In this document: piece after piece, positions 24,137 to 32,714 of the stretch
Layout of the letters: every line of letters starts with the position of its first letter
How positions within the stretch are numbered: the stretch's first letter is position 1
From: Actinomycetota bacterium
GTDB lineage: Bacteria > Actinomycetota > Thermoleophilia > RBG-16-64-13
Length of the DNA stretch: 46,385 bases
Direction of reading: 5' to 3'
NCBI GenBank assembly: GCA_023483915.1
Contig: JAMDEO010000163.1
Coordinates: forward strand, 1 to 46,385
Program-made: the position numbers and the translations under genes
The notes under the pieces: model-generated
Told to the model about the DNA's origin: nothing
The model's database searches: none
Seen by the model: only the letters and a program-made list of their open reading frames with translations

Positions 24137-26169
24137 CCGTATTCGTCACGCAAGCACCGGCGCATGACCTTGTTCGATGCCGTGCGGGGAAGCGTATCCA
24201 CGAGCACCACGTCATGAATCTTGAAGAGCGGATTGAGCTTGCCGGCTATGGCGCGCTGCATCTCTTTCTTGAGGGCATCCGTGGCGACTGAACCGCTGTC
24301 ATCCATGACCGCGTAGACGATGAGCTGGCTCGGTCCGCCTTCAGGCGGGTTGAACCCGATCGCGGCGGTCTCCCCGACGCCGTCGACGGCATTCAAGGTT
24401 CGCTCGATCTCGGTCGAGCTCACCTTGATGCCCCCCAAGTTCATGGTGTCGTCCGCGCGGCCGTGACCCCTGTAGTAGCCACCCGGCAACTCTTCGATCT
24501 CGTCGCCGTGCCTGCGCAGTACCTCGCCATTGGGGCCAGGAGGTGTGCCTTCGTAGTACACCTCGTGGTGATCCTTGTTCAGGAGCCTATTGGAAAGGCC
24601 GATGGAGGGGGGCACGAGGTACAGCTCTCCGCTCTTTGCCGGTTTTCCCAGCTCGTCGAGGATGTACAAATCGAGGCCAAAGCAAGGAGTGGTAAACGTT
24701 GCCGGTGAAGCCGGTTGGACGATGGTGCCGGATATGTAGCCGCCCCCGATCTCCGTTCCCCCGCAATACTCGATGATGGGGCGGTACCTCGCCAACGACA
24801 TCAGATAGAGATAGTCGTCGGCGTTCGAGCACTCCCCGGTGGAGCTGAACAACTTCATCGACGACCAGTCGACCCCCTGAGCTGCGCCGGTTTGTTGCCA
24901 GGCCTTGACGATACTGGGGACAACGCCAAGGATGTTCACTTGGGCATCCTGGACGAACTCGCAGAACTCCCGAGTAACCGGCGCCCCGTAGAACAGGGCC
25001 ATCGTGGCGCGATTCAACAGGCTTGCGTAGATATGCCAAGGGCCCATCATCCACCCTATGCTGGTGGGCCACGCGACCACCTCGCCAGGCTTGATGTCAT
25101 GGTGGAGGTGGGCGTCCGCCCCGCACTTGATCGGGGTCGTGTGCGTCCAGGGTATGGCTTTCGGTTCCCCCGTCGTGCCCGACGAGAACATGATATTTGT
25201 CACGTCGTCCGGGTCGCATGGAACGGGATCGAACGCGTCGTCCGCACTCAGGAAATCTTCCCACGTCACGTCTTGCTCCCGCAGCGGCAGGCTGCCAGGC
25301 GCACCCGAGAGGACCACGATCGCCCACTTGGCCCCCCCATCGACGACCTTCTGATACATGGGGAGAGTCTTGCCCGCTCGAAGCATGAGGTCCTGTGTCA
25401 CGACCGCTCCGGCCGATGAGAGGCGCAAACGCGTTTCGATCTCATGCGGAGCAAAGCTATCCGCAATGGAGGCGACCGCGTACCCGGCCTTGATCACGCC
25501 CAGATAGGCAGCTATTGCCTCCAGCGTCATGGGCATCACGATGGCAACGCTGGCGCTCCTTGGCAGGCCGGAGGCAACGAGACCCCCGGCGAACCGGTTC
25601 GAGAGCCGGTCAAGCTCACCGTAGGTGGTGACTTCAATCTTTCCGCCCTCGGCCTGGTGCACAATGGCAGGCGCGTCGGCGGGTGCTAAGAAGCAGCTCT
25701 CAGCAATGTTCAGCCGGCATTCCGGCAGCCAGCGCGGCGACTCAACACCCTGACGCAGATCGACGACCGAGGAAGGAGGCGTCTTGAACTTGATCCCCAG
25801 GGAATCGATCATCTGCCTCCAATAGGCCTCGCGGTTATCCGCAGACCACCTGTGCAGCTCGTGAACCGAGTTGAGCCCTACCTTCCGGCAAAACGTGGCG
25901 ATGTTCGACTCCGAAATCTCGGAAGGGGTGGGCGTCCACGCGGGAGCCGGGCCCAGCAAAGGATCCCTGTCTTTGAAGATGAGAGCGTGTACATATCGAT
26001 GCACCGCAAATGGGACATCGGGTGTCAGGATGTCCTGCGACACGCGTCCCCATAAATCGACAGGCGGAAGATTCTCGCTGATGTTGTTGAGCTTCTGGGC
26101 CACTTGGCGCGCAGCGTCGGGCTCCAATCCTAGGGCGCCAAGACTGTCTGGAGAAATCTCGAACGGCAC
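24118..26169 (-). CDS. AMP-forming acyl-CoA synthetase (ACS-like)
   Basis: A 683-residue adenylate-forming ligase. An acetyl-CoA-synthetase-type N-terminus (EAYWRQMIDSLGIKF) is followed by the AMP-binding P-loop FSSGTTGEPKAIPWTH, EYCGGTEIGGG, YRGHGRADDTMNLGG and the C-terminal catalytic Lys667 in ASNKVMRR. It activates a carboxylic acid to acyl-AMP and then acyl-CoA; length and domain order resemble acetyl/propionyl- or acetoacetyl-CoA synthetases, but the acid is not certain. The start is GTG at 26169 behind GGGGAGG. It is convergent with the CoA-transferase-GNAT gene, whose acetyltransferase domain might regulate this kind of lysine (inference). Confidence 0.88.
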   Translation of the reverse strand: MPFEISPDSLGALGLEPDAARQVAQKLNNISENLPPVDLWGRVSQDILTPDVPFAVHRYVHALIFKDRDPLLGPAPAWTPTPSEISESNIATFCRKVGLNSVHELHRWSADNREAYWRQMIDSLGIKFKTPPSSVVDLRQGVESPRWLPECRLNIAESCFLAPADAPAIVHQAEGGKIEVTTYGELDRLSNRFAGGLVASGLPRSASVAIVMPMTLEAIAAYLGVIKAGYAVASIADSFAPHEIETRLRLSSAGAVVTQDLMLRAGKTLPMYQKVVDGGAKWAIVVLSGAPGSLPLREQDVTWEDFLSADDAFDPVPCDPDDVTNIMFSSGTTGEPKAIPWTHTTPIKCGADAHLHHDIKPGEVVAWPTSIGWMMGPWHIYASLLNRATMALFYGAPVTREFCEFVQDAQVNILGVVPSIVKAWQQTGAAQGVDWSSMKLFSSTGECSNADDYLYLMSLARYRPIIEYCGGTEIGGGYISGTIVQPASPATFTTPCFGLDLYILDELGKPAKSGELYLVPPSIGLSNRLLNKDHHEVYYEGTPPGPNGEVLRRHGDEIEELPGGYYRGHGRADDTMNLGGIKVSSTEIERTLNAVDGVGETAAIGFNPPEGGPSQLIVYAVMDDSGSVATDALKKEMQRAIAGKLNPLFKIHDVVLVDTLPRTASNKVMRRCLRDEYGQKSRS

Positions 26170-26290
26170 GGCAGCCTCCCCAACTGATCAAGCTGTCCTC
26201 GACCAACATAGCCTGTTAACGTTATCACACGTCGATATCGCCGCTCTTGCTAAACTCGACATGAAAAGAGTTAAGCAGGAGCGGAACGCC

Positions 26291-27550
26291 ATGGGCAAGA
26301 AGAACGCCTTCTATGCACAGTCCGGCGGAGTGACCGCCGTCATCAACGCATCCGCTTGCGGAGTCATCGAGACTGCACGCCAGTATCCTGACGCAATGGG
26401 CAAGGTGTTCGCGGGGCGCAATGGCATCATCGGGGCCTTGACCGAGGACCTAATCGACACCTCCGAGGAACCAGACAAAGCGATCGCCGCATTGCGTCAC
26501 ACCCCTTCGGGCGCGTTCGGCTCCTGCCGTTACAAGTTGAAGAACCCGGACGAGAACCGCGGCGAGTATGAGAGGCTGATCGAAGTCTTCAAGGCCCACA
26601 ACATCGGCTATTTCTTCTACAACGGCGGTGGGGATTCAGCCGACACCTGCCTCAAGGTCTCGCAGCTCTCGCAGAGCTCCAGCGTTCCCATCCAGGCCAT
26701 CCACGTACCCAAGACGGTGGACAACGACCTGCCCGTCACCGACAACTGCCCGGGCTTCGGGTCCGTGGCCAAGTACGTCGCCGTGTCCGTACGGGAGGCC
26801 AGCTTCGATGTTCGCTCAATGGCCAAAACATCCACCAAAGTGTTCGTTCTCGAGGTCATGGGCCGTCATGCCGGCTGGATCGCCGCAGCAGGCGGACTTG
26901 CCTCCGACGCCCGCACCAAGATCCCCATCGTCATCCTCTTCCCCGAGGTCGTATTTGACAAAGACCGTTTTCTCGCCAGGGTCGACTTGCTCGTGAAGCA
27001 GTTCGGCTACTGCACTGTCGTGGTTTCAGAAGGGGTCAAGAACCCAAACGGCACCTTCCTTGCAGACCAGGGCTTGAAGGACGCCTTCGGCCATGCGCAA
27101 TTGGGCGGTGTAGCTCCAGTGGTGGCAAGTGTCATCCGGGACAATCTGAAGCTCAAGTATCACTGGGGAGTTGCGGACTATCTGCAGCGCGCGGCCCGCC
27201 ACATCGCTTCGAAGACAGATGTGGAGCAGGCATACGCAGTCGGGAAGGCTGCGGTGGAACTGGCGTTGGCCGGGAAGAACTCTGTCATGCCGACCATAGT
27301 GCGCAAATCCACACGGCCCTATGTGTGGGAAGTAGGCGCCGCTCCCTTGGAGGAAGTGGCCAACGTGGAAAAGAAGATGCCGGGGACCTACATCACGCAT
27401 GACGGCTTCGGGATCACAGATGCGTGCCGCGATTATCTGACGCCTCTCATACAAGGCGAGGACTACCCGCCCTATAAGAATGGACTTCCAGACTATGTGA
27501 CGCTGAAGAACGTAGCGGTGGCGAAGAAGCTCCCAGAGTTCAAGCTCTAA
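26291..27550 (+). CDS. 6-phosphofructokinase, probably PPi-dependent
   Basis: A 419-residue group III phosphofructokinase. It has NAFYAQSGGVTAVINASACG, YNGGGDSADT and the substrate motif PKTVDNDLPVTD, where Lys after Pro (in place of the Gly of bacterial ATP-PFK) is typical of PPi-dependent enzymes; EVMGRHAGWIAAAGG follows. It interconverts fructose-6-phosphate and fructose-1,6-bisphosphate, probably with pyrophosphate and therefore reversibly, serving both glycolysis and gluconeogenesis from acetyl-CoA. ATG 26291 is chosen with AGGAG at 26277-26281; an upstream ATG at 26261 would add 10 residues. It is divergent from the acyl-CoA ligase. Confidence 0.9.
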   Translation: MGKKNAFYAQSGGVTAVINASACGVIETARQYPDAMGKVFAGRNGIIGALTEDLIDTSEEPDKAIAALRHTPSGAFGSCRYKLKNPDENRGEYERLIEVFKAHNIGYFFYNGGGDSADTCLKVSQLSQSSSVPIQAIHVPKTVDNDLPVTDNCPGFGSVAKYVAVSVREASFDVRSMAKTSTKVFVLEVMGRHAGWIAAAGGLASDARTKIPIVILFPEVVFDKDRFLARVDLLVKQFGYCTVVVSEGVKNPNGTFLADQGLKDAFGHAQLGGVAPVVASVIRDNLKLKYHWGVADYLQRAARHIASKTDVEQAYAVGKAAVELALAGKNSVMPTIVRKSTRPYVWEVGAAPLEEVANVEKKMPGTYITHDGFGITDACRDYLTPLIQGEDYPPYKNGLPDYVTLKNVAVAKKLPEFKL

Positions 27551-27595
27551 CTCGTCTTGGCCCTAACTTGTCTTGGCGCTGGCTTGGTCGGCCTT

Positions 27596-28196
27596 CTATC
27601 GCGCCGGAGCTGAGGCCATGCTGAAATCCGCCCAGGTCCCGCAGCGGTTCCGGTACTCAAAGTGCCTACCGTGGTCCGACCAGTGCCAGAAGGGAGTATG
27701 GGCCGCCTTTACGTTCGAAAGGAAGGGAAGGGTCGCGTTCTCCAGTCGCACCGGCATACCGTCATTGCCCTTCGTCAACTCCATCTTCATCTCGCCCGAA
27801 GGCATCCGGAAATGGACCCACCCCTCCCCCTCTTCGACGCCTATGGGCACATAGTGAAGACCCAGGACTTTCTTCATGAGGACGCCGCCGATGGCCTCAA
27901 CGGCAAGACTGTCAAGGATGGCGCGTTGCTCAGCGGTGGCGTTGTCGCTGATGTAGATCGCGCCTTCAGACCCCTTCTCAACTACTTCCGCAAAAGTGGA
28001 GTGAGGAAGATCGCCTATGTAGAACGGCCGCAATCCCTGAGAGGTCGACACCATCCGCGGTACCCTCAGTGATTCTGAAGACCATGAAGTAGCGACACCC
28101 CCCTTCCTTGTCTCTCCCGAAGTAGTAGGGGCAATGGCCCTCGGAGGCGCAGGCCTCGTTGTACGTGCCGCTCATTTCCCAAACCTCTGTCACCAT
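27596..28196 (-). pseudogene. DUF1326-family gene with a frameshift
   Basis: The N-terminal half (from ATG 28196) reads MVTEVWEMSGTYNEACASEG, HCPYYFGRDKEGGC and ADGVDLSGIAAV. The C-terminal half lies in another frame: YIGDLPHSTFAEVVEKGSEG, YISDNATAEQRAIL and PSGEMKMELTKGNDG, ending at 27596. Together they make one roughly 200-residue DUF1326 protein, a family of unknown function with an N-terminal Cys-rich part. The switch falls near 28020-28025, where one extra base separates the frames. This is either real inactivation or a sequencing error. The start overlaps the stop of the upstream PD-(D/E)XK-like gene, so the two were one operon. Confidence 0.75.
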
Positions 28197-29185
28197 TCTC
28201 TCCCTTTCAGCTTCAAGGCCAGGTCGGCAGCGTCTGTGAAATCGCACACTACCTCACGCAGGTTGACGAACCTAGTACCCATGAGTTCTCCGCGCGACGA
28301 CTTCTTGAAGTCGGTTTCGAAGACCTCGCCGCAAAGGAAGCGATACCCTGTGGAAAGATCGTGGCCAGATGCTCTCGCCTCTTCGATGATTTCGCGGATC
28401 TTGGAGTCGAACTTTTCTGTGTCCTCGCCTAGCTGGGGCCTCTTCTTGAGTTGGCCACCGTCCAGGTCGACGTCGAGAATACTCTCCACATCAAGAATGG
28501 CCTGCGCCCTCTTGTCGGCATAGAGGCCGACCAAACCGTGGGGAGTGTAGGCCCGATCAGAGAGCTGGAAGTAGATACCGAACCTCTTGATGATCCCCAG
28601 GCTCCTGCCGCACGGCACGATCCTGATGACCGGGTCGGATCGACCGAAGAGGTCCATCTCATCGCAGTATTCTCGGTAATCGGCGGCCAAGGCGACCAGG
28701 GCCGGCTCGTCGTCCCCGAACACGGCTTGGACCGCCTCGCACACGCCCCAGAAGGTTATGTTCCGAAAGATGACCTCGGGGCGATTCTCCGCCATCAAGG
28801 CCGAGATGATGCTTCCTTGGTGGCCAATGGGTTCTTTTGTCAGCAATATGAGGATCTTGCGTGTCTCGCCGCCAAAAAGGCCTGCGTGGCCGAGCAGCTC
28901 GGTGGGTGAAACGCGGGAGTCTATCTTCGCCTCGACGAGGATCTTGAAGCTGCGCTGGATGATGGAGCCGTCAGGGCTGTCGCCCGTTGCGCCGGTTGAA
29001 TCGCGCGCCTTCGCGCCCTGGGCGAACTCGAGACCTATTTCCACCGGCTCGCCGATCAGGTCGGTGAGCAGCCTCGATGCAGCTCCAGCCGAGTATTGAT
29101 AGATCCCGGCAATCAGCTGAAGTGTATTGTCCGCGACGCTGCTCTCCAGGGAAAAGGACGTATGGAAGGTGTGAGTCCGTGACAT
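28190..29185 (-). CDS. Putative PD-(D/E)XK-superfamily protein
   Basis: A 331-residue protein of no family I can name. Residues 70-73 (SPDG), a strand and then VEAK at 84-87 form the PD...ExK pattern of the nuclease superfamily; Glu46 or Glu53 in the preceding helix could complete the site. The next strand and helix (LGHAGLFGGETRKILILLT) also fit that fold. The C-terminal half (about 160-331) is unassigned. It may be a DNA nuclease or an inactive relative. ATG 29185 is chosen with AAGGA upstream; an ORF extension to 29248 lacks support. It is followed, with overlap, by the frameshifted DUF1326 gene. Confidence 0.6.
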   Translation of the reverse strand: MSRTHTFHTSFSLESSVADNTLQLIAGIYQYSAGAASRLLTDLIGEPVEIGLEFAQGAKARDSTGATGDSPDGSIIQRSFKILVEAKIDSRVSPTELLGHAGLFGGETRKILILLTKEPIGHQGSIISALMAENRPEVIFRNITFWGVCEAVQAVFGDDEPALVALAADYREYCDEMDLFGRSDPVIRIVPCGRSLGIIKRFGIYFQLSDRAYTPHGLVGLYADKRAQAILDVESILDVDLDGGQLKKRPQLGEDTEKFDSKIREIIEEARASGHDLSTGYRFLCGEVFETDFKKSSRGELMGTRFVNLREVVCDFTDAADLALKLKGREW

Positions 29186-29350
29186 CGCCGTTCCTTGACT
29201 ATGGGGTCCCGCCATCCGGCGCTTCGCTGCGGCAAACTCTACCACCACCGCTGCACCCGCGGCCGCAGTCGACGCGCCCCCTTGACTCGCGCTGGTTGGC
29301 AGCGCGAGGATGTACGTGCCGGACCCCTAGTCAGATGGGAGGCTTTCTTG

Positions 29351-29962
29351 GTGGTCGAGTTCAGCGTTGTGCCCGAAAGGACCGCCCTCATCAACATAGA
29401 TCTGCAGGAATGCTTCGTCCGTGATTCGCCGATTGCGGCCCCGGAGGGTCCGGCCGTATTGGAGCGGCTCAACAGGCTCGCCGCCGCGTGCCGCCAGGCG
29501 GGGATTGCAGTGATCCACACCCGCTTCGTCCTGCGCCCAGACGGTTCCAACATGGGTATCCTCAGGGAGACCTCTCCTCCGGCAAGGGAGGGCATCCTCA
29601 ACGAAGATGCCCGTTCCGCTCAGCTCGACCGGGGTCTTGTCACCGAAAAGGAAGACATCATTCTTGACAAGAGCAGATTTGGAGCGTTCTTCAACACCGA
29701 TCTCGAAGAGATCCTGCGACGGCGGGGTATCGACACCCTCATCATCGGTGGCATCGCTACCAACTTCTGCTGTGAGACGACCGCACGAGAGGCGATGCAA
29801 CGCGATTTCCGCGTCTTCTTCCTGAGTGACGGCACGGCCACAGCGGATATCGGCGAGGTATCGGCGGCGGAACTGCAGCGCGCATCCCTCACGACCTTGG
29901 GCTTCCTCTTCGCCCAGGTACTTACGGTCGACGAAATGTTGGAGATGATCGTCCGCGCGTAG
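29351..29962 (+). CDS. Isochorismatase-like cysteine hydrolase
   Basis: A 203-residue isochorismatase-superfamily hydrolase with the full triad: Asp17 (LINIDLQECF), Lys107 (LDKSRFGAFF) and Cys140 (GIATNFCCETTA). The cis-peptide glycine motif GGIATN is present. Family members hydrolyse nicotinamide, isochorismate, N-carbamoyl compounds or biuret; the substrate is not determinable here. The start is GTG 29351 with GGGAGG at 29337-29342. A hairpin terminator follows at 30038. It stands alone between unrelated genes. Confidence 0.88.
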   Translation: MVEFSVVPERTALINIDLQECFVRDSPIAAPEGPAVLERLNRLAAACRQAGIAVIHTRFVLRPDGSNMGILRETSPPAREGILNEDARSAQLDRGLVTEKEDIILDKSRFGAFFNTDLEEILRRRGIDTLIIGGIATNFCCETTAREAMQRDFRVFFLSDGTATADIGEVSAAELQRASLTTLGFLFAQVLTVDEMLEMIVRA

Positions 29963-30037
29963 GGCCAAGCGCCTGGGCGTGTAGGCTTCGGGACGAATGC
30001 TGGAGGCGACACCTTCGACGCCGCCGCTTGCCGTTAC

Positions 30038-30060
30038 GACCCCCGTGACGGGGGTCATTT
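30038..30060 (+). terminator. Rho-independent-like terminator
   Basis: GACCCCC (30038-30044), loop GTGAC, GGGGGTC (30050-30056), followed by ATTT. It is a 7-bp GC stem 76 nt after the isochorismatase-like gene with only a short T-run, so termination strength is uncertain. Confidence 0.6.
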
Positions 30061-30101
30061 GCCGAAACCCAGATCCCGCCCGGGGGCCGGCGGCACCGTC
30101 C

Positions 30102-30136
30102 GTCCGAAACGAGGCGTCCGAAACGAGGCGTATGAT
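30102..30136 (+). promoter_or_regulatory. Tandem 14-bp repeat and -10 box before the DUF763 gene
   Basis: GTCCGAAACGAGGC is present twice without a gap (30102-30115 and 30116-30129). TATGAT follows at 30131-30136, then 8 nt to the ATG at 30145, so the gene is probably leaderless. The repeat occupies the -35 region and could be an activator site. Confidence 0.5.
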
Positions 30137-30144
30137 TCTTTTCG

Positions 30145-31263
30145 ATGAAAACGGGAACCGCCACCCTTCCGCTCCACGGCGGCAAAGCTCCGGCTTGGCT
30201 GTTTTCCCGCATGCGCCTGCTCGCACGCGAGATCACCCTGGCAATCGTGAGCGAACACGGTTCGGAGGAGGTGCTCCGGCGGCTCTCGGATCCGGTTTGG
30301 TTTCAAGCCTTCGGAGCAGTTCTCGGCTTTGACTGGCATAGCTCCGGAGTGACGACGACCGTCTGCGGAGCTCTGAAGGACGGGCTGCGCGGGCTTGAAC
30401 ACGATTGCGGACTCATAGTAGCCGGTGGCAAGGGTGCTGTTTCTCGAAAGACTCCGGGGGAGATCGAGGCGTCGGCGGCGTCAGGAACACTGAGGGCCGA
30501 TCCGCGGCCGCTCATCTATGCCAGCAAGATGGCGGCAAAGGTCGACAGTTCCGGTCTTCAGGACGGCTACCAGATCTATCATCACAGCTTCTTCTTCACG
30601 AGCGGAGGCAAGTGGGCCGTGATTCAGCAAGGCATGAACGACCAGAACCGCAAGGCCCGTCGCTACCATTGGCTTAGCGATACCGTCCGGGACTTCGTCG
30701 TTGAGCCACACAAGGCCATCGCCTCTCAGGCCTCCGGCACATCGATTCTGAATATGGTGGCCAGAGAAAGCTTGGAGGCGCAACATGTCGTCACTCAGCT
30801 CTCTCACGAACCGCCCGACCGGACCATCAACCGGTTGCGCCGTCTGAAAGAGCTCTCCATGCCGGCAAGGCATGCCGTCGAGTTGCGCGACATCAAGCCG
30901 GAGAACCTAGCCAAGATCTTCCTATCCACCTATGAGCGCCAGCCGGAGAATTTCGAGGTCTTGCTGGGGCTTCCAGGCGTCGGTCCCAAAACGGTGAGGG
31001 CCCTCACGCTCATCGCTGAGTTGGTCTACGGCACGGCCGCAAGCCGCACCGACCCCGTCCTCTTCAGCTATGCCCACGGGGGGAAGGACGGCTTCCCCTT
31101 CCCCGTGGACCGTGCGCTTTATGACCAGAACGTCGAGTTTCTGCACCAGGCGATCGTCCAAGCAAAGCTCGGGCGCACGGAGCGACTCGATGCCTTGGGT
31201 CGCTTGGCCAGGGTTCACCCGCCCGGACGGGCCGCCCACAGAGCCACGGATGACCACGCATGA
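30145..31263 (+). CDS. DUF763 family protein
   Basis: A 372-residue member of DUF763, found in archaea and thermophilic or anaerobic bacteria and of unknown function. Conserved stretches are MKTGTATLPLHGGKAPAWLF, GYQIYHHSFFFTSGGKWAV and QQGMNDQNRKARRYHW. A helix-hairpin-helix motif, LLGLPGVGPKTVRALTLIAE near residue 273, suggests contact with DNA or RNA, so a role in nucleic-acid repair or processing is often proposed. No Shine-Dalgarno; TATGAT lies 8 nt before the ATG. It overlaps the next acetyltransferase gene by ATGA. Confidence 0.9.
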   Translation: MKTGTATLPLHGGKAPAWLFSRMRLLAREITLAIVSEHGSEEVLRRLSDPVWFQAFGAVLGFDWHSSGVTTTVCGALKDGLRGLEHDCGLIVAGGKGAVSRKTPGEIEASAASGTLRADPRPLIYASKMAAKVDSSGLQDGYQIYHHSFFFTSGGKWAVIQQGMNDQNRKARRYHWLSDTVRDFVVEPHKAIASQASGTSILNMVARESLEAQHVVTQLSHEPPDRTINRLRRLKELSMPARHAVELRDIKPENLAKIFLSTYERQPENFEVLLGLPGVGPKTVRALTLIAELVYGTAASRTDPVLFSYAHGGKDGFPFPVDRALYDQNVEFLHQAIVQAKLGRTERLDALGRLARVHPPGRAAHRATDDHA

Positions 31264-31718
31264 CCACGAAGTATTTATTCGAGCGAGTCACAGATTCGCG
31301 TCTGGACTTGATGAAATCGCTGCTCGACGTTTTCGCGGAAGTCTTCGAGGAGCCGCTGACCTACCTGGGCGCTATCCCCGGCGACCAATACCTTCGCGGG
31401 CTGCTGTCCAGAGACGATTTCGTCGCCCTGGTTGCCCTTGCGGGGGAAGAGGTGGTGGGCGGGCTTGTGGCCTATGAGCTATGCAAGTTCGAGCAGGAGC
31501 GCAGCGAGATCTACGTCTACGATCTGGGCGTCCGTCAGCATCATCGCCGCAAGGGGGTGGCCACGGGTTTGATACGGGAGCTTCGGTCTATCGCGCGGGA
31601 GCGCCGGGCGTGGGTGATATTCGTCCAAGCCGATGCAGTGGATGAAGCCGCTATTCGCCTTTACGAGTCACTGGGGCAGGGAGAGGCCGTCTTCAACTTC
31701 GATATTCCGGTGGGCTGA
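31260..31718 (+). CDS. AAC(3)-I-like GNAT acetyltransferase
   Basis: A 152-residue acetyltransferase resembling the AAC(3)-I aminoglycoside 3-N-acetyltransferase family over its length: VFEEPLTYLGAIPGDQYLRG, FVALVALAGEEVVGGLVAYE, LCKFEQERSEIYVYDLGV, RRKGVATGLIRELR and VIFVQADAVDEAAIRLYESLG. Those enzymes transfer acetyl groups from acetyl-CoA to gentamicin-type drugs. Whether this chromosomal homologue confers resistance is unknown; nothing around it (no integron or plasmid gene) indicates a mobile resistance cassette. It is coupled to DUF763 by a 4-nt overlap. Confidence 0.85.
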   Translation: MTTKYLFERVTDSRLDLMKSLLDVFAEVFEEPLTYLGAIPGDQYLRGLLSRDDFVALVALAGEEVVGGLVAYELCKFEQERSEIYVYDLGVRQHHRRKGVATGLIRELRSIARERRAWVIFVQADAVDEAAIRLYESLGQGEAVFNFDIPVG

Positions 31719-31877
31719 GAAGCCGGCCTACATCTCCATCATCTCGCGCGCACCCGGCCCGCCAGCTCGGCGGACCGAAGGTTGGGCAAAGAAGCCCACT
31801 TCCCTGATGATCTTGCCGTTCCGAAAGGTCTCAGGAAGCTCACCCGGTCCGCTCGCGAGCTTTCGGCGCGTGCGGCT

Positions 31878-32132
31878 TCAGTCAAGAGGAACGACGAATT
31901 GGATCTCGCCTTTTCGTAGGATGAGGACATCTTCCTGACGCGGTGCTTCTTGGTCCTCTCCGCCCTCCCAATATAGGTCCACGTCTGTGAGGGCGAAGAA
32001 CTCGGCTTCGCAATTCAGGAGGTCGAGAACCCGACCCTTGTAGCCGCCGGGCGCCGGCACAAGAAGACTTCCTTCGCATCGAAATCGCCTGGTCTGCACC
32101 CTGACACGAACCGTATGCCCGCTGACAGCCAT
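31878..32132 (-). CDS. Small conserved protein, DUF6812-like
   Basis: An 84-residue beta-rich protein: VRVRVQTRRFRCEGSLLVPA, YKGRVLDLLNCEAEFFALTD and an ending EIQFVVPLD. The pattern (charged strand, LLVP, GRVLDLLN, FFALTDVDL) fits small DUF6812-type proteins of unknown function. No strong ribosome site. The region after its TGA stays open in the same frame to 31728 (see findings). Confidence 0.55.
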   Translation of the reverse strand: MAVSGHTVRVRVQTRRFRCEGSLLVPAPGGYKGRVLDLLNCEAEFFALTDVDLYWEGGEDQEAPRQEDVLILRKGEIQFVVPLD

Positions 32133-32327
32133 GTGGAAGATCCCCTTTTGAACCCGGTATCGTTCTGCCCCTCATATCGTCGTCTCGTTCTCCGTGCTTT
32201 AGCCCAGTGGTTACCGTCTGATGCCGAGCGTCTGATGCCGAGCCGGAGTTTGACCATGAACCGGAGAGGGAATCGAGGCTTTGTCGACGCGATGGAAGGA
32301 AGGGAATACGCCGCAAAGGAGGCGAAG

Positions 32328-32714
32328 ATGGACCTAGACTACACGGTTGAAACCAAAAAGGAGTTCGAAGAGGCCGTCGACGCGGTGACGGAACAATCCG
32401 GAAAAGCGGGATTTCGGGTGCTTGCCACACACGACGTGGCGGCCACGCTTGCCGAGAAAGGCTTTTCCCGAGAACCAGTCACCATTATCGAGGTCTGCAA
32501 CGCCAAGTTCGCAAGCCACGTCCTTGCCGCTGACATAAAAGTGGGGCTGATGCTGCCCTGCCCCATCATGGTATATGCGGAGGGGCAGCGGGTCTTCATC
32601 GCCACCCTGCGCGCCAGCCACATGGCGGAGCTGTACCCGGACTCTGGTATTTCGGAAGTTGCCGCAGAGGTAGAAGGCGTGCTCAGGAGCATAGTCGACG
32701 CGGCTGCCGCCTAG
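32328..32714 (+). CDS. DUF302 family protein
   Basis: A 128-residue DUF302 protein with DYTVETKKEFEEAVDAVTEQ, GFRVLATHDVAATLAEKGF and TIIEVCNAKFASHVLAADIK followed by VGLMLPCPIMVY, the family core with its conserved NP/CP loop. Function unknown; members bind small ligands or act near redox proteins. AAAGGAGG at 32316-32322 sets the ATG; an upstream ORF extension is not supported. Its 3' end overlaps the convergent TMEM175-like gene by 4 nt. Confidence 0.88.
   Translation: MDLDYTVETKKEFEEAVDAVTEQSGKAGFRVLATHDVAATLAEKGFSREPVTIIEVCNAKFASHVLAADIKVGLMLPCPIMVYAEGQRVFIATLRASHMAELYPDSGISEVAAEVEGVLRSIVDAAAA

Noticed and set aside
25871-26290. N-terminal extension of the phosphofructokinase to 25871
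   Set aside because: It would overlap the divergent acyl-CoA ligase, and the family begins near MGKKNAFYAQ. AGGAG supports ATG 26291.
30145-30180. Tandem 14-bp repeat as part of the DUF763 coding region
   Set aside because: The repeat lies before the TATGAT and the ATG. The DUF763 family starts at MKTGTATLPLHGG, so the repeat is non-coding.
31260-31718. An acquired aminoglycoside-resistance cassette
   Set aside because: No integron attC, integrase, plasmid or transposon sequence flanks it, and it is translationally coupled to the DUF763 gene, so it looks like a resident gene.
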